DNA of 64,000 nucleotides from Mangrovibacter yixingensis (GTDB lineage Bacteria; Pseudomonadota; Gammaproteobacteria; Enterobacterales; Enterobacteriaceae): positions 124,001-188,000 of the forward strand of contig NZ_JAIVKM010000005.1 of the NCBI RefSeq assembly GCF_020523985.1, in the 5' to 3' direction. The number at the start of each line of letters is the position of its first letter. Within the stretch, counting starts at the first letter, position 1. Under the pieces are notes generated by a model. It did not search any database, was not told the origin of the DNA, and worked only from the letters and a program-made list of their open reading frames with translations. Below, in pieces: positions 38,394-49,388 of the stretch. Made by a program: the position numbers and the translations under genes.

Positions 38394-39956
38394 CGTAGCA
38401 GGCGGTTTACCGGAAATATCATAAACCACACGGGAAATACCGTTCACTTCGTTAATGATCCGGTTGGAAACGCGGCCAAGGAAGTCATACGGCAGGTGCG
38501 CCCAGTGAGCTGTCATGAAATCGATAGTTTCGACAGCACGCAGGGAAACTACCCAGTCGTACTTACGGCCATCGCCCATCACGCCAACAGAACGTACCGG
38601 CAGGAATACAGTGAACGCCTGGCTCACTTTATCGTAGAGGTCGGCTTTACGCAGTTCTTCAATAAAGATGGCATCGGCACTACGCAGCAGGTCGCAGTAT
38701 TCTTTCTTCACTTCGCCCAGAACGCGAACACCAAGGCCCGGCCCCGGGAACGGGTGGCGGTAGAGCATATCGTATGGCAGGCCAAGCTCCAGCCCGATTT
38801 TGCGAACTTCATCTTTAAAGAGTTCTTTGAGCGGTTCAACCAGGCCCATTTTCATCTCTTTCGGCAAGCCGCCCACATTGTGGTGTGATTTAATCACATG
38901 CGCTTTACCAGTAGCAGAAGCAGCAGACTCAATAACATCAGGGTAGATAGTGCCCTGGGCCAGCCATTTCACATCTTCCAGGCGCAGTGCTTCTTCATCA
39001 AAAACTTCAACAAACACACGGCCAATGGTTTTACGTTTGGCTTCTGGGTCATCAATACCAGCCAGAGCTGTCAGGAAGCGCTCTTCTGCATTCACATGAA
39101 CAATGTTGAGACCAAAACGGTCGCCGAACATTTCCATTACCTGGTCAGCTTCGTTGAGGCGCAGAAGGCCATTATCTACAAACACACAAGTCAGGTTCTC
39201 ACCAATAGCGCGGTGCAGCAGCATTGCCGTTACAGATGAATCCACCCCACCAGACAGGCCAAGGATGACTTTATCGGAACCTACCTGCTCGCGAATACGG
39301 GATACAGCGTCATCAATAATTCGTGCTGGTGTCCACAAAGCTTCGCATTTACAGATATCGCGGATAAAACGTTCCAGAATACGCTGCCCCTGGCGGGTGT
39401 GCGTAACTTCCGGGTGGAACTGCACACCATAAAAACGTTTTTCTTCGTTAGCCATAATGGCGAACGGACAAGTCTCTGTGCTGGCGACGGTCACAAAGTC
39501 TGATGGGATTGCAGTGACTTTATCGCCATGGCTCATCCAGACATCCAGCAACGGGCGATTTTCGCCGCTCAGGCTGTCTTCGATGCCGTGAATCAAAGCA
39601 GAATCTGTCATCACTTCAACTTGAGCATAACCAAACTCACGCTGATTAGAACCTTCTACATGGCCGCCTAACTGCATTGCCATGGTTTGCATGCCGTAGC
39701 ACACGCCCAGTACCGGTACGCCTGCCGTGAAGACATACTCCGGCGCACGAGGGCTGTTTTCTTCTGTGGTGCTCTCCGGGCCGCCAGACAGGATTATCCC
39801 GTTCGGATTGAAGGCACGGATTTGTTCTTCTGTTACATCCCAGGCCCACAGTTCACAGTAAACACCCAGTTCACGCACGCGGCGCGCAACAAGCTGAGTG
39901 TACTGAGAACCGAAATCAAGAATGAGGATGCGATGGTTATGGATATTTTCCGTCAT
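38379..39956 (-). CDS. guaA: GuaA GMP synthase (glutamine-hydrolysing)
   Basis: Converts XMP to GMP with ATP and glutamine. The 525 residues match E. coli. An N-terminal class I amidotransferase domain holds the nucleophile in [10 protein letters not shown] (near residue 86) and the His-Glu pair in QFHPEVTHT. The ATP pyrophosphatase domain holds the P-loop [14 protein letters not shown] near 235, and the C-terminal dimerisation domain ends [13 protein letters not shown] 39956 ([16 protein letters not shown]) is chosen; the longer frame would run into the guaB stop. Second gene of guaBA, 62 bases behind guaB. Its 3' end serves as an island attachment site, and the coding sequence is intact. 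Confidence 0.97.
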   Translation of the reverse strand: MTENIHNHRILILDFGSQYTQLVARRVRELGVYCELWAWDVTEEQIRAFNPNGIILSGGPESTTEENSPRAPEYVFTAGVPVLGVCYGMQTMAMQLGGHVEGSNQREFGYAQVEVMTDSALIHGIEDSLSGENRPLLDVWMSHGDKVTAIPSDFVTVASTETCPFAIMANEEKRFYGVQFHPEVTHTRQGQRILERFIRDICKCEALWTPARIIDDAVSRIREQVGSDKVILGLSGGVDSSVTAMLLHRAIGENLTCVFVDNGLLRLNEADQVMEMFGDRFGLNIVHVNAEERFLTALAGIDDPEAKRKTIGRVFVEVFDEEALRLEDVKWLAQGTIYPDVIESAASATGKAHVIKSHHNVGGLPKEMKMGLVEPLKELFKDEVRKIGLELGLPYDMLYRHPFPGPGLGVRVLGEVKKEYCDLLRSADAIFIEELRKADLYDKVSQAFTVFLPVRSVGVMGDGRKYDWVVSLRAVETIDFMTAHWAHLPYDFLGRVSNRIINEVNGISRVVYDISGKPPATIEWE

Positions 39957-39988
39957 TGACGCTAATTCCGAGGCAGAGAATAAAGAGT

Positions 39989-40011
39989 CGCCCGGCACGA
40001 TTTGCCGGGCG
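39989..40011. other. Intercistronic hairpin between guaB and guaA
   Basis: Nine-base-pair stem CGCCCGGCA/TGCCGGGCG with a five-base loop. No T run follows on the minus strand, so it is more likely an mRNA stability or processing element than a terminator. Confidence 0.6.
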
Positions 40012-40018
40012 TGAATAA

Positions 40019-41485
40019 TCATGAGCCCAGACGGTAGTTCGGAGACTCTTTGGTGATGGTCACATCGTGAACGTGACTTTCCTGAATCCCGGCACCGCTG
40101 ATACGTACAAATTCCGCTTTAGTACGCAATTCATCAATAGTACCACAGCCGGTCAGCCCCATACAGGAACGCAGGCCGCCCATTTGCTGATGAACGATTT
40201 CTTTCAGGTAGCCTTTATAAGCAACACGGCCTTCAATCCCTTCTGGTACCAGTTTGTCGGCAGCGTTGTCGGTCTGGAAATAGCGGTCTGAAGAACCTTT
40301 AGACATCGCCCCCAGAGAACCCATACCACGGTAGGATTTAAATGAACGGCCCTGATAAAGTTCGATTTCACCCGGAGATTCTTCGGTACCAGCCAGCATA
40401 GAACCAACCATTACCGCACTTGCACCAGCAGCCAGCGCTTTCGCGATATCACCAGAGAAGCGAATACCACCGTCAGCAATAACCGGAATACCGGTACCTT
40501 CCAGCGCTTCTACTGCATCAGAAACAGCGGTAATTTGCGGTACACCCACACCAGTTACGATACGGGTAGTACAGATAGAACCAGGACCAATCCCTACTTT
40601 CACTGCGCTGCAACCAGCATCTGCCAGCGCACGTGCACCCGCAGCAGTTGCCACGTTACCACCAATGATTTGCAGGTTAGGGTATTTAGCGCGGGTTTCA
40701 CGAATACGCTGTAACACACCTTCAGAGTGACCATGAGAGGAGTCAATCAACAGAATATCCACACCAGCAGCAACCAGAGCATCAACACGCTCTTCATTGC
40801 CAGCGCCTGCACCAACAGCCGCGCCAACACGCAGACGGCCATGTTCGTCTTTACAGGCGTTCGGTTTACGTTCTGCTTTCTGGAAATCTTTAACGGTGAT
40901 CATGCCGCGCAGATGGAAAGTTTCATCTACTACCAGCGCTTTTTCTACGCGTTTTTCATGCATTTTAGACAACACAACATCGCGGGATTCGCCTTCAAGA
41001 ACTGTTACCAGGCGATCTTTCGGTGTCATATACACACTGACAGGCTGGTTCAGGTCAGTCACAAAGCGAACATCGCGCCCGGTGATAATCCCAACCAGTT
41101 CATTGTCAGCTGCCACAACCGGGTAGCCTGCGAAACCGTTACGTTCAGTTAATTCTTTTACTTCACGCAATGTAGTGGTTGGCAGAACGGTTTGTGGGTC
41201 AGTCACAATGCCACTTTCGTGTTTTTTCACCCGGCGAACTTCTTCAGCCTGGCGTTCAATGGACATATTCTTGTGGATAAAGCCAATCCCACCTTCCTGA
41301 GCCAGAGCAATAGCAAGGCGTGCTTCTGTCACGGTGTCCATGGCAGCAGACAGCATAGGAATATTCAGGCGAATTGTTTTCGTCAATTGAGTACTGAGAT
41401 CTGCGGTATTCGGCAGGACAGTAGAATGAGCGGGAACGAGGAGAACGTCGTCAAACGTTAGTGCTTCTTTAGCGATACGTAGCAT
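40019..41485 (-). CDS. guaB: GuaB inosine-5'-monophosphate dehydrogenase
   Basis: Oxidises IMP to XMP with NAD, the committed step to GMP. The 488 residues equal E. coli GuaB. The catalytic cysteine is in [20 protein letters not shown] near 305, the flap [20 protein letters not shown] is complete, and two CBS domains interrupt the barrel (near 95-205). The gene is first in guaBA and divergent from xseA. Its promoter has a TATAAT box followed by a GC-rich discriminator. Confidence 0.98.
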   Translation of the reverse strand: MLRIAKEALTFDDVLLVPAHSTVLPNTADLSTQLTKTIRLNIPMLSAAMDTVTEARLAIALAQEGGIGFIHKNMSIERQAEEVRRVKKHESGIVTDPQTVLPTTTLREVKELTERNGFAGYPVVAADNELVGIITGRDVRFVTDLNQPVSVYMTPKDRLVTVLEGESRDVVLSKMHEKRVEKALVVDETFHLRGMITVKDFQKAERKPNACKDEHGRLRVGAAVGAGAGNEERVDALVAAGVDILLIDSSHGHSEGVLQRIRETRAKYPNLQIIGGNVATAAGARALADAGCSAVKVGIGPGSICTTRIVTGVGVPQITAVSDAVEALEGTGIPVIADGGIRFSGDIAKALAAGASAVMVGSMLAGTEESPGEIELYQGRSFKSYRGMGSLGAMSKGSSDRYFQTDNAADKLVPEGIEGRVAYKGYLKEIVHQQMGGLRSCMGLTGCGTIDELRTKAEFVRISGAGIQESHVHDVTITKESPNYRLGS

Positions 41486-41528
41486 GGCAATATCTCAACC
41501 TGGGATGAATGAGAACAGATAAAATATT

Positions 41529-41543
41529 GCCGCGGCATTATAC
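41529..41543 (-). promoter_or_regulatory. guaB promoter -10 box with GC-rich discriminator
   Basis: On the minus strand TATAAT (41543-41538) is followed by GCCGCGGCA, about 50 bases before the guaB start. A GC-rich discriminator after -10 is typical of stringently controlled promoters, such as E. coli guaB. No good -35 box was identified. Confidence 0.5.
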
Positions 41544-41654
41544 AGAGCATAAACGACGGCGGCTACATTTTTTTACTAAAAAGTCTTGCCTTCACTGACA
41601 GGCAGGTTACTATCGACTGAATAACTTGCTGATTTAGAATTTGATCCAGGTCAC

Positions 41655-43040
41655 ATGTCACAGCTTAATTCCCCATCAATTTTTTCTGTTAGCCGGCTGA
41701 ATCAGGCAGTACGTTTGTTGCTGGAGCAGGACCTTGGGCAAGTTTGGGTCAGCGGTGAAATTTCCAACCTTTCACAGCCCTCTTCCGGTCACTGGTACTT
41801 CACGCTTAAAGATGACAACGCTCAAGTGCGCTGCGCCATGTTTCGTAACAGCAACCGCCGAGTCACTTTCCGCCCACAGCATGGGCAACAAGTACTGGTG
41901 CGCGCCAGCGTAACGCTCTATGAACCCCGTGGTGACTACCAGCTTATTGCAGAAAGCATGCAGCCTGCCGGTGAAGGTTTGCTGCAGCAAAAATTTGCTC
42001 AGCTTAAACAACGCCTGGCCGATGAAGGCCTGTTTGACCCGGCACTTAAAAAACCGCTTCCTACTCCGGCAACTTGTGTTGGCATTGTCACTTCTGCAAC
42101 CGGGGCAGCTTTGCAGGATATTCTGCACATTTTAAAACGGCGGGATCCGGCTTTACCGGTAGTCATTTACCCCACAGCCGTTCAGGGCGCAGATGCAACC
42201 GGGCAAATAGTGCGAATGATACAACTGGCGAATAAGCGGGCTGAGTGTGATGTGCTGATTGTCGGCCGTGGCGGTGGTTCACTGGAAGATTTGTGGTGTT
42301 TTAACGAAGAAGCGGTGGCACGCGCTATCGTGGCAAGTAAAATCCCAGTCGTAAGTGCTGTCGGCCATGAAACTGACGTCACCATTGCCGATTTTGTTGC
42401 TGATTTACGTGCACCCACCCCTTCTGCCGCCGCTGAAGTAGTCAGCCGTAACCAGCAGGAACTGGTGCGCCAGCTCACCAGCCAACAGCAACGGCTGGAA
42501 ATGGCAATGGATTACTATATTGCACAACGCCAGCAGCGTTTCAGCCAGTTGCGTCACCGCCTGGAGCAACAGCATCCACAGTTGCGCCTGGCACGCCAAC
42601 AAACCCGGTTACTGGCACTACGGCAACGTCTGTCGTCTGCTCTTGAAACCCGTTTGAAACGTGGGCAGTCGCAACAACAACGGCTTGCCCAGCGCTTACA
42701 GCAACAACACCCAGGCATGCGCATCCAGCGCGCCAGTGCCACCCTGCAACAAACAAACTTCCGCATGACTCAGGCAATTCGCAGCCAGTTAGGGCAAACT
42801 CGTGAGCGGTTTGGCCTGGCAGTCACGCACCTGGAAGCAGTCAGCCCATTGGCCACTCTTGCACGGGGTTACAGCGTGACCGTAACCGGGAAAGGCGAAG
42901 TGGTTAAAGCTGTTACCCAAATTCAGGCGGGTGAAACCTTAACCACTCGGCTGAAAGATGGCGTGGTACAAAGCCAGGTGACTGCGATTTCGCCGGTAAA
43001 AAAAGGCCGCCAGCGGGCACGTAAAACATCGCAGGATTAA
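41655..43040 (+). CDS. xseA: XseA exodeoxyribonuclease VII large subunit
   Basis: Large subunit of exonuclease VII, which with XseB degrades single-stranded DNA in repair. The 461 residues (456 in E. coli) start [19 protein letters not shown], with an N-terminal OB-fold ([21 protein letters not shown]), the catalytic region [20 protein letters not shown] and [23 protein letters not shown] in pieces, then a long glutamine-rich coiled coil (about 260-380) that binds XseB, and the end block [17 protein letters not shown]. The stop overlaps the yfgJ stop by four bases from the opposite strand. Confidence 0.96.
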   Translation: MSQLNSPSIFSVSRLNQAVRLLLEQDLGQVWVSGEISNLSQPSSGHWYFTLKDDNAQVRCAMFRNSNRRVTFRPQHGQQVLVRASVTLYEPRGDYQLIAESMQPAGEGLLQQKFAQLKQRLADEGLFDPALKKPLPTPATCVGIVTSATGAALQDILHILKRRDPALPVVIYPTAVQGADATGQIVRMIQLANKRAECDVLIVGRGGGSLEDLWCFNEEAVARAIVASKIPVVSAVGHETDVTIADFVADLRAPTPSAAAEVVSRNQQELVRQLTSQQQRLEMAMDYYIAQRQQRFSQLRHRLEQQHPQLRLARQQTRLLALRQRLSSALETRLKRGQSQQQRLAQRLQQQHPGMRIQRASATLQQTNFRMTQAIRSQLGQTRERFGLAVTHLEAVSPLATLARGYSVTVTGKGEVVKAVTQIQAGETLTTRLKDGVVQSQVTAISPVKKGRQRARKTSQD

Positions 43041-43258
43041 CCTGCTACGGGTTGCCAGTCCACACGCTTTTTAGAAATCAGCCCATGTCCATTCTGGCAG
43101 AAATAATCTACTGCGCCGCAGGCTTTTAGGACTTCAAGCGGTTTATGGCATTCAGGGCACAGAGGCTGTAACACCATAGTTTCATGGCATTTCTCACACA
43201 CCCACTGTTCACCCTGTTGGGTGCATTCACCCTGGCATTCGGGGCAACGATACTCCAT
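43037..43258 (-). CDS. yfgJ: YfgJ zinc-ribbon protein
   Basis: The 73-residue protein carries a DUF1407/zinc-ribbon pattern with paired cysteines ([22 protein letters not shown]) and the conserved end [23 protein letters not shown]. Function is unknown; the cysteine pairs suggest one or two zinc sites. ATG 43258 (MEYRCPECQ) is chosen because the longer frame adds 34 unmatched residues. It is convergent with xseA and overlaps it by four bases. Confidence 0.92.
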   Translation of the reverse strand: MEYRCPECQGECTQQGEQWVCEKCHETMVLQPLCPECHKPLEVLKACGAVDYFCQNGHGLISKKRVDWQPVAG

Positions 43259-43349
43259 TTTCACTCCCTGGTTATTTTGTATTTCTGGGGGTAGTTTACT
43301 CGCCAAAACTTGCCTGTTCAGTAACATTTTGCGCCGCAAATGCTTAAAA

Positions 43350-43377
43350 AAATACAGCACCCGCAGGCGCTGTATTT
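43350..43377. terminator. Terminator after der
   Basis: AAATACAGC/GCTGTATTT stem with a ten-base loop and flanking A and T runs, 28 bases beyond the der stop and upstream of yfgJ. Confidence 0.75.
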
Positions 43378-43405
43378 TCTGGTTAAATAAACGATATTCG
43401 GCCGC

Positions 43406-44884
43406 TTATTTGCTTTTCTTAATGTGCTTAATCAGGCGCTTACGCTTACGCATTTGTGTTGGGGTCAGCGTATTGCGCTTATTCGCATACGGGTTATCGC
43501 CTTCTTTAAACTGAATACGAATCGGCGTGCCCATGACTTCCAGTGACTTGCGGAAGTAGTTCATCAGGTAGCGTTTGTAGGAATCCGGCAGGTCTTTCAC
43601 CTGGTTGCCGTGAATTACCACGATAGGTGGGTTGTAACCACCTGCGTGGGCATATTTCAGTTTCACACGGCGACCACGCACCAGAGGTGGCTGATGATCG
43701 TCTACTGCCATCGTCATGATACGGGTCAGCATGGCGGTGCTCACACGTTTTGTGGCGCTGTCATAGGCTTCACGTACTGATTCAAACAAGTTACCTACAC
43801 CGCTACCATGCAGAGCGGAAATAAAGTGAACCCGAGCGAAGTCAATAAAGCCCAAACGGTAATCCAGTGTCTCTTTTACCTGCTCACGTACTTCCTGGCT
43901 CAGGCCATCCCACTTGTTCACAACAATTACCAGTGAGCGCCCACTATTGAGGATAAAGCCCAGCAGGGAAAGATCCTGGTCTGAAATCCCTTCGCGGGCA
44001 TCAATAACCAGCAGCACAACGTTCGCGTCTTCAATCGCCTGCAAGGTTTTAATTACGGAGAATTTCTCAACAGTGTCGGTGATTTTTCCGCGTTTACGCA
44101 CACCCGCGGTGTCTATCAATACGTATTCACGCTCGTCACGTTGCATTGGGATATAAATGCTGTCGCGGGTGGTGCCCGGCATGTCGTAAACCACAACACG
44201 GTCTTCACCGAGAATACGGTTAGTTAGTGTTGACTTACCCACATTAGGGCGGCCGACAATAGCCAGTTTGATAGGCAAAGATTGTGGGTCAAAATCATCT
44301 TCAGGTTCTTCTTCCGGCTCACCGGATTCTTTCGCTTCCAATGCAGCCCAATATTCCGCGTCTTCATCAACCGGTTCAGATGGGCTGACATCTTCCATCC
44401 AGGGAAGCAGTACTTGTTCGAGCAGGCTGGTAACACCACGGCCATGCGCAGCAGCAATAGGAACGATTTCTCCCATGCCTAAAGCATAGAAATCCGTAAC
44501 CGCGTGGTCCGGATCAATTCCGTCTGTTTTGTTTGCGACGACGAAGGTAGGTTTTTCACGGCTACGCAAGTGTTTGGCGATGGCTTTATCGGCAGGCATC
44601 AACCCTGCGCGGGCATCGACCATAAATAACACAACATCTGCCTCTTCAATTGCCTGCAGTGATTGCTCTGCCATCAGCGTCTCTACGCCGTCTTCAGTGC
44701 CGTCGATGCCGCCAGTATCAATTACAATGTACTCGCGGCCTTCAATTTCAGCGCGACCATATTTACGGTCCCGGGTTAACCCTGGGAAGTCCGCCACCAG
44801 TGCATCGCGGGTGCGCGTTAAACGGTTAAATAATGTGGATTTTCCCACATTCGGGCGCCCGACCAGCGCGACCACAGGTATCAT
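43406..44884 (-). CDS. der: Der (EngA) double GTPase for 50S ribosome assembly
   Basis: Essential GTPase with two consecutive G domains, needed for late 50S subunit assembly. The 492 residues contain two P-loops ([15 protein letters not shown] near 8-22 and [15 protein letters not shown] near 212), two DTGG/DTAG switch motifs (IDTGGID and IDTAGVR), NKTD and NKWD base motifs, and a KH-like C-terminal domain ending [19 protein letters not shown] 44884 ([12 protein letters not shown]) behind GAGG is chosen over the TTG two codons earlier. bamB lies upstream on the same strand, separated by a terminator. Confidence 0.97.
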   Translation of the reverse strand: MIPVVALVGRPNVGKSTLFNRLTRTRDALVADFPGLTRDRKYGRAEIEGREYIVIDTGGIDGTEDGVETLMAEQSLQAIEEADVVLFMVDARAGLMPADKAIAKHLRSREKPTFVVANKTDGIDPDHAVTDFYALGMGEIVPIAAAHGRGVTSLLEQVLLPWMEDVSPSEPVDEDAEYWAALEAKESGEPEEEPEDDFDPQSLPIKLAIVGRPNVGKSTLTNRILGEDRVVVYDMPGTTRDSIYIPMQRDEREYVLIDTAGVRKRGKITDTVEKFSVIKTLQAIEDANVVLLVIDAREGISDQDLSLLGFILNSGRSLVIVVNKWDGLSQEVREQVKETLDYRLGFIDFARVHFISALHGSGVGNLFESVREAYDSATKRVSTAMLTRIMTMAVDDHQPPLVRGRRVKLKYAHAGGYNPPIVVIHGNQVKDLPDSYKRYLMNYFRKSLEVMGTPIRIQFKEGDNPYANKRNTLTPTQMRKRKRLIKHIKKSK

Positions 44885-44954
44885 TTTCAAAGCCTCATAA
44901 CTTAAAATAAATCAGCCAGGCACCACAGCAAAAGTGCGCCTGACTATAAACAGG

Positions 44955-44985
44955 AAACGGCCCCTGGTGAAATCAGGAGCCGTTT
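44955..44985 (-). terminator. Terminator between bamB and der
   Basis: AAACGGC-CCTG/CAGG-GCCGTTT stem with one internal mismatch, 24 bases after the bamB stop. T run is short on the minus strand, so partial read-through to der is possible. Confidence 0.6.
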
Positions 44986-45008
44986 TGCTGATATCACACC
45001 CGGATAGT

Positions 45009-46190
45009 TTAGCGGGTTATGGCATACAACGTGCCATCTTTAGCCTGAATCAGCAATTTACCATCCGCAACAATCGGGTTGGTCAGGAAGCCGGAGCTGT
45101 CCACTTTCTGTTGTGCAACGAAGTGGCCGTTGTCTGGGTCTATCCAGTGCATATACCCTTCGCTATCGGCAACGACAAGGTAGCCATTATACAGCACTGG
45201 CGCAGTCAACAGGCGGTGCAGTAAATCACTTTGGGTCCACTGGGTAACCCCACCGTCAGTGCTCAGAGCCAGAACACGGTCATTCTGATCAACCATGTAA
45301 ATACGACCGGCATCAACTACCATGTCATTCACTGAACCCAGGTCACGTTTCCAGATTATCTGGCCTGAACGCAGGTCAAGTGCCGTCAGGTTACCATTGT
45401 ATGCCAGCGCATAGATAACCCCGTTGACGATAACTGGCGTGGTATCAACATCACTCAGGCGATCGATCTCTGTCGGACCGGTAGCCTGGGAGATACGTTG
45501 TTGCCAAATCATCTGGCCAGGTTGCAGTAATACTGCGGTTACACGGCCATTATCGCCACCAACAATCGCAGCACCATAAGCAGTAGCAGGTGCAGATTCA
45601 CCGCGCAATGTCAGTGAAGGCATATCAAGGTTAACAGTCCATTTGATGGCACCACTGTTTTCATCCAGTGCCTGCAACATACCGTTGCCTGTGTGGATCA
45701 GCACCACGCCATCACTTACAACCGGGCGGGATAAGGCTTCACCAGCTACCGTTGTCTGCCATGCAACACTGCCGTCGGAAGTATTCAGTGCATAAACTTT
45801 GGCTTTTTCACTGCCCACATAAACGTGACCACCAGCAACAGTCAGGCCACCAGAAAGCAAGGCTGGCAGGTTGCTGGAGAAAAAGCCGGTTTTTTCTGAC
45901 AAATCAACCGACCAAACTTCTTTACCATCAGACTCGCTGAGCGCTTTTACACGACCACGACGGTCTGCGGCATAAACCACACCAGCTTCTGCTGTCGGGT
46001 GAAGGTTCGAGTAATACTTGCCAATACCGCTTCCTACTGAAACATCCCACGCAGTCGATGGCGTGAACTGGTTTTCAACAGTGGGCAGTGGGGACATTTT
46101 AACTACGTCTTCTTCGCCGCTAAACAGTGAGCACCCACTCAGTAAAGTAACAGACAGCAGCCCTGGCAAAACTAATTTACGCAATTGCAT
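45009..46190 (-). CDS. bamB: BamB outer-membrane assembly lipoprotein
   Basis: Beta-propeller lipoprotein of the BAM complex that binds BamA POTRA domains. The 393-residue precursor starts MQLRKLVLPGLLSVTLL, with lipobox LLSGC near residue 20. Repeating propeller blades follow, with recurring WSVDLSEK, VYALNTSDGSVAW, LQALDENSGAIKW and LTALDLRSGQIIWKRDLG motifs (PQQ-like repeats). Eleven bases separate it from yfgM upstream, so they are one operon. bamC is also present in this window at 13.3-14.3 kb. Confidence 0.97.
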   Translation of the reverse strand: MQLRKLVLPGLLSVTLLSGCSLFSGEEDVVKMSPLPTVENQFTPSTAWDVSVGSGIGKYYSNLHPTAEAGVVYAADRRGRVKALSESDGKEVWSVDLSEKTGFFSSNLPALLSGGLTVAGGHVYVGSEKAKVYALNTSDGSVAWQTTVAGEALSRPVVSDGVVLIHTGNGMLQALDENSGAIKWTVNLDMPSLTLRGESAPATAYGAAIVGGDNGRVTAVLLQPGQMIWQQRISQATGPTEIDRLSDVDTTPVIVNGVIYALAYNGNLTALDLRSGQIIWKRDLGSVNDMVVDAGRIYMVDQNDRVLALSTDGGVTQWTQSDLLHRLLTAPVLYNGYLVVADSEGYMHWIDPDNGHFVAQQKVDSSGFLTNPIVADGKLLIQAKDGTLYAITR

Positions 46191-46200
46191 CGGTGCCCTC

Positions 46201-46824
46201 TCAGCTGGACAAATTATTCATTTTCATTTGCATCATATTACGCAGTGCGGGTGAGGCATCAGAAATGCCCACACCTTTGCTCCACGCTTCGCGGGCAGAT
46301 TTAGCATCGCCTTTACTCAACAACGCATCGCCTTTGATGTCAGCAACCATGGCACTCCAGCCATCACCTTTAATGTTGCCAAGCGTAGCCAGTGCATCAT
46401 CGGCCTGTTTTAACTCCACCTGAATACGCGCCAGACGCAAGCCAATCAGTGCCTTAAGATTGTCATCAGAAGTATCAGCCAGCCCTGCTTTCAGTTGAGC
46501 GGCGGCATTGGCAAAATCCTTCTTGTTGACGAGTTGCTCTGCTACATCAAGCGATGCGAGGGCACCATAAGTGCCTTTGTTGTCAGCAACAAACTTTTGC
46601 GCAGCAGCAAGGCTGCCAGGCTTGTCCGCTTTCAGTGCCTGAATCGTGTTCTGATACACCATAGATGACTCACGAGCGGAGTCCACCTGGTGACTTGCCC
46701 AGTAACGCCAGCCGACCAGTGCACCAATACCTAACACGACGCCGACAGCCAGCGCCTTGCCGTTTTCGATGAAGAAGCGTTTGACTGCTTCAACTTGTTC
46801 GTTCTCGTTGTCGTAAATCTCCAC
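46201..46824 (-). CDS. yfgM: YfgM (AncA), SecYEG-associated membrane protein
   Basis: Membrane-anchored TPR protein that works with PpiD at the SecYEG translocon to hand over periplasmic proteins; also reported to influence RcsB stability. The 207 residues start at GTG 46824 (MEIYDNENEQVEAVKRFF) behind AAGGAG, with one membrane helix (ALAVGVVLGIGALVGWRYWA, near 24-43) and a TPR domain from about 90 onward ending ALRNMMQMKMNNLSS. It lies 34 bases after hisS and 11 before bamB. Confidence 0.95.
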   Translation of the reverse strand: MEIYDNENEQVEAVKRFFIENGKALAVGVVLGIGALVGWRYWASHQVDSARESSMVYQNTIQALKADKPGSLAAAQKFVADNKGTYGALASLDVAEQLVNKKDFANAAAQLKAGLADTSDDNLKALIGLRLARIQVELKQADDALATLGNIKGDGWSAMVADIKGDALLSKGDAKSAREAWSKGVGISDASPALRNMMQMKMNNLSS

Positions 46825-46858
46825 GCAATCCTTCTCCTTAACGATAAGTTACCGGGAA

Positions 46859-48133
46859 TTAGCCCAGCAGCGTTTTCAAATGGCCAGCTACGTCACGTTG
46901 AGAAACGGTTTCCTGCTCGCCTGAACGCAAATCTTTCACTACGACTTGCTGGTTTGCGACTTCATTTTCACCCAGCACCAGGGCAACACGGGCGCCCCAT
47001 TTATCAGCCCTGGCAAATTGTTTTTTGAAGTTACCGCTACCGTAGTTTGTCATCAGTTTACAGCCCGGTATGCTGTCACGAACCTGCTCCGCCAGTTGCA
47101 TAGCAGGAGACTGGGTACCGTTACCAGATGCTACCAGGTAAATATCGACAACAGAATCTGCAGTAAATTCCGGGTTAACCGCCTGAACCAGCAAAACAAG
47201 GCGTTCCAGCCCCATGGCGAAACCAACAGCTGGCGTTGCACGCCCACCGAGTTGTTCAACCAGGCCATCGTAACGCCCGCCAGCACAAACGGTCCCCTGG
47301 GCACCAAGACTGTTGGTTACCCATTCAAAAACTGTGCGGTTGTAGTAATCAAGGCCGCGCACCAGGCGCTGATTGACGGTGTAGCTGATACCGGCGTCTT
47401 CCAGGAAAGCACACAACCCCGCGAAATGTTCGCGAGATTCGTCATCTAAATAGTCACCCAGGGCTGGCGCATCATTTAGCAGTGCCTGAACTTCCGGGTT
47501 TTTAGAATCAAGAACACGCAATGGGTTGGTATACATGCGGCGCTTACAGTCTTCATCCAGCTTCTCTTTATGCTGTTCCAGGTAAGCGATCAGTGCATCA
47601 CGGTAGTTTGCGCGAGCTTCCAGCGAACCAATGGAATTCAGCTCAAGGCTGACATGCTGGTCGATACCCAGTGCGCGCCACCAGCGCGCTGTTAGCATAA
47701 TCAGCTCAGCGTCAATATCCGGCCCCTGAAGACCAAATACCTCAGCACCCAGCTGATGAAACTGACGATAACGCCCTTTTTGAGGACGCTCATGGCGGAA
47801 CATCGGCCCGATGTACCATAAGCGCTGTTCCTGATTGTACAGCAGACCATGCTCGATACCGGCACGCACACAGCCCGCCGTGCCTTCCGGACGCAGTGTC
47901 AGGCTGTCGCCATTACGGTCCTCAAAGGTATACATCTCTTTTTCAACCACGTCGGTCACTTCACCAATTGCGCGTTTGAATAGCGGTGTCTGCTCTACAA
48001 TCGGCAAACGGATTTCACTATAACCGTAGCTGCCGAGCACCTGCTTTAATGTGCGTTCAATGCGCTGCCAGATGGCCGTTTCGGCAGGCAGATAATCGTT
48101 CATGCCGCGAATGGCTTGAATATTCTTTGCCAC
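46859..48133 (-). CDS. hisS: HisS histidyl-tRNA synthetase
   Basis: Class II synthetase that charges tRNA-His. The 424 residues equal E. coli. The motif 2 region [18 protein letters not shown], the histidine-specific motifs [15 protein letters not shown] and [14 protein letters not shown], and motif 3 [12 protein letters not shown] are all visible. The start is GTG 48133 ([16 protein letters not shown]), as in E. coli. The longer frame has an unrelated 14-residue extension. ispG is upstream on the same strand. Confidence 0.97.
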   Translation of the reverse strand: MAKNIQAIRGMNDYLPAETAIWQRIERTLKQVLGSYGYSEIRLPIVEQTPLFKRAIGEVTDVVEKEMYTFEDRNGDSLTLRPEGTAGCVRAGIEHGLLYNQEQRLWYIGPMFRHERPQKGRYRQFHQLGAEVFGLQGPDIDAELIMLTARWWRALGIDQHVSLELNSIGSLEARANYRDALIAYLEQHKEKLDEDCKRRMYTNPLRVLDSKNPEVQALLNDAPALGDYLDDESREHFAGLCAFLEDAGISYTVNQRLVRGLDYYNRTVFEWVTNSLGAQGTVCAGGRYDGLVEQLGGRATPAVGFAMGLERLVLLVQAVNPEFTADSVVDIYLVASGNGTQSPAMQLAEQVRDSIPGCKLMTNYGSGNFKKQFARADKWGARVALVLGENEVANQQVVVKDLRSGEQETVSQRDVAGHLKTLLG

Positions 48134-48220
48134 GTTATCTCTGTTCCTGAATACAAAAAAATGAACCCGAATCAACCCGGTTGTATCTAGCCAGGCTGCT
48201 TTGTGGGTTCAATCATACAC

Positions 48221-48239
48221 GGGAAGCATCAGGCTTCCC
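48221..48239. other. Hairpin between ispG and hisS
   Basis: GGGAAGC/GCTTCCC with a five-base loop, nine bases past the ispG stop. It lacks a T run on the transcribed strand, so its role is unclear. Confidence 0.45.
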
Positions 48240-48247
48240 ATGTTTTG

Positions 48248-49366
48248 TTATTTCTCAACTTGCTGTACGTCAATACGCCGGCTTTCGTCCAGTACCGAAG
48301 CTCTGGCACGAATTTTCGCTTCGAGCTGGTCTATCATATTGTCGTTATCCAGGCGGTCTTTACGTACACCGTCTTCGTAGAAACCACTTTTGCGGCTCCC
48401 CCCAGCAACACCCAACGTTGAAGCCAGTGCTTCTCCTGGCCCATTGACCACACAACCAATAATAGAAACATCCATCGGTGTGATGATGTCTTCCAGACGT
48501 TGTTCCAGCGCATTCACAGTGCCGATAACATCAAACTCCTGGCGTGAACAGGTTGGGCAGGCAATGAAGTTGATCCCACGCGAGCGAATACGCAAAGATT
48601 TCAGTATATCGAAGCCGACTTTGATCTCTTCGACGGGATCCGCTGCCAGTGAAACGCGCAACGTATCGCCGATCCCTTCTGACAGTAGCAGACCGAGCCC
48701 AATAGCGGATTTTACAGCGCCACTTCTTGCGCCGCCCGCCTCAGTTATTCCAAGGTGCAGAGGCTGATCAATCGCTTTTGCCAACAAGCGATAAGCTTCA
48801 ACCGCCAGGAAAACATCAGAGGCTTTCACGCTGACTTTGAACTGATCAAAATTGAGCCTGTCCAGATAATCAACGTGGCGCATTGCGGATTCAAGCAGCG
48901 CTTGCGGTGTTGGTTCGCCGTATTTTTCCTGCAGATCTTTTTCAAGGGATCCGGCATTCACACCAATACGAATCGGAATGTTTTTATCTTTCGCACAGTC
49001 TACTACCTGGCGAATACGCTCTTCATTGCCAATATTTCCGGGGTTAATGCGCAAGCAATCCACACCATATTCGGCAACTTTAAGCGCAATGCGGTAATCG
49101 AAATGAATATCAGCAACCAGAGGAACGGTAACCTGTTGCTTGATGAGCCGGAAGGCTTCTGCGGCATCCATGGTGGGAACAGATACACGGACAATATCCG
49201 CACCAACTCGCTCCAGCGCCTTAATTTGCTGCACTGTGGCGTCAACATCTGTGGTGCGGGTATTTGTCATGGACTGAACGGCGATGGGCGCACCATCGCC
49301 GATTGGCACATTCCCTACGTAAATCCGTTTAGATTTACGGCGTTGAATGGGCGCTTCGTTATGCAT
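48248..49366 (-). CDS. ispG: IspG 4-hydroxy-3-methylbut-2-enyl diphosphate synthase
   Basis: Iron-sulphur enzyme of the MEP isoprenoid pathway. The 372 residues equal E. coli IspG. The TIM barrel begins [20 protein letters not shown], and the 4Fe-4S ligands are the cysteines in [12 protein letters not shown] (near 270-273) and [12 protein letters not shown] (near 305), with a conserved glutamate after it. ATG 49366 ([11 protein letters not shown]) is chosen; the longer frame adds 18 unmatched residues. rodZ ends upstream, 22 bases away, indicating an operon. Confidence 0.97.
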   Translation of the reverse strand: MHNEAPIQRRKSKRIYVGNVPIGDGAPIAVQSMTNTRTTDVDATVQQIKALERVGADIVRVSVPTMDAAEAFRLIKQQVTVPLVADIHFDYRIALKVAEYGVDCLRINPGNIGNEERIRQVVDCAKDKNIPIRIGVNAGSLEKDLQEKYGEPTPQALLESAMRHVDYLDRLNFDQFKVSVKASDVFLAVEAYRLLAKAIDQPLHLGITEAGGARSGAVKSAIGLGLLLSEGIGDTLRVSLAADPVEEIKVGFDILKSLRIRSRGINFIACPTCSRQEFDVIGTVNALEQRLEDIITPMDVSIIGCVVNGPGEALASTLGVAGGSRKSGFYEDGVRKDRLDNDNMIDQLEAKIRARASVLDESRRIDVQQVEK

Positions 49367-49388
49367 AAAAATCTCCGAAAACGCGTCG

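Noticed and set aside
39646-39849. Long-frame N-terminal extensions of guaA, ppk, purM, hisS, pepB and others
   Set aside because: Extra residues have no family similarity and better ribosome sites exist at the internal starts used.
41538-41548. DnaA-box-like TTATACAGA upstream of guaB
   Set aside because: It differs from the DnaA box and overlaps the -10 region; E. coli guaB has a DnaA site, but I cannot separate signal from promoter sequence here.
41630-41655. FNR- or CRP-like TTGATCCAGGTCAC just before xseA
   Set aside because: Only one half-site fits and the position overlaps the ribosome-binding region; treated as chance.
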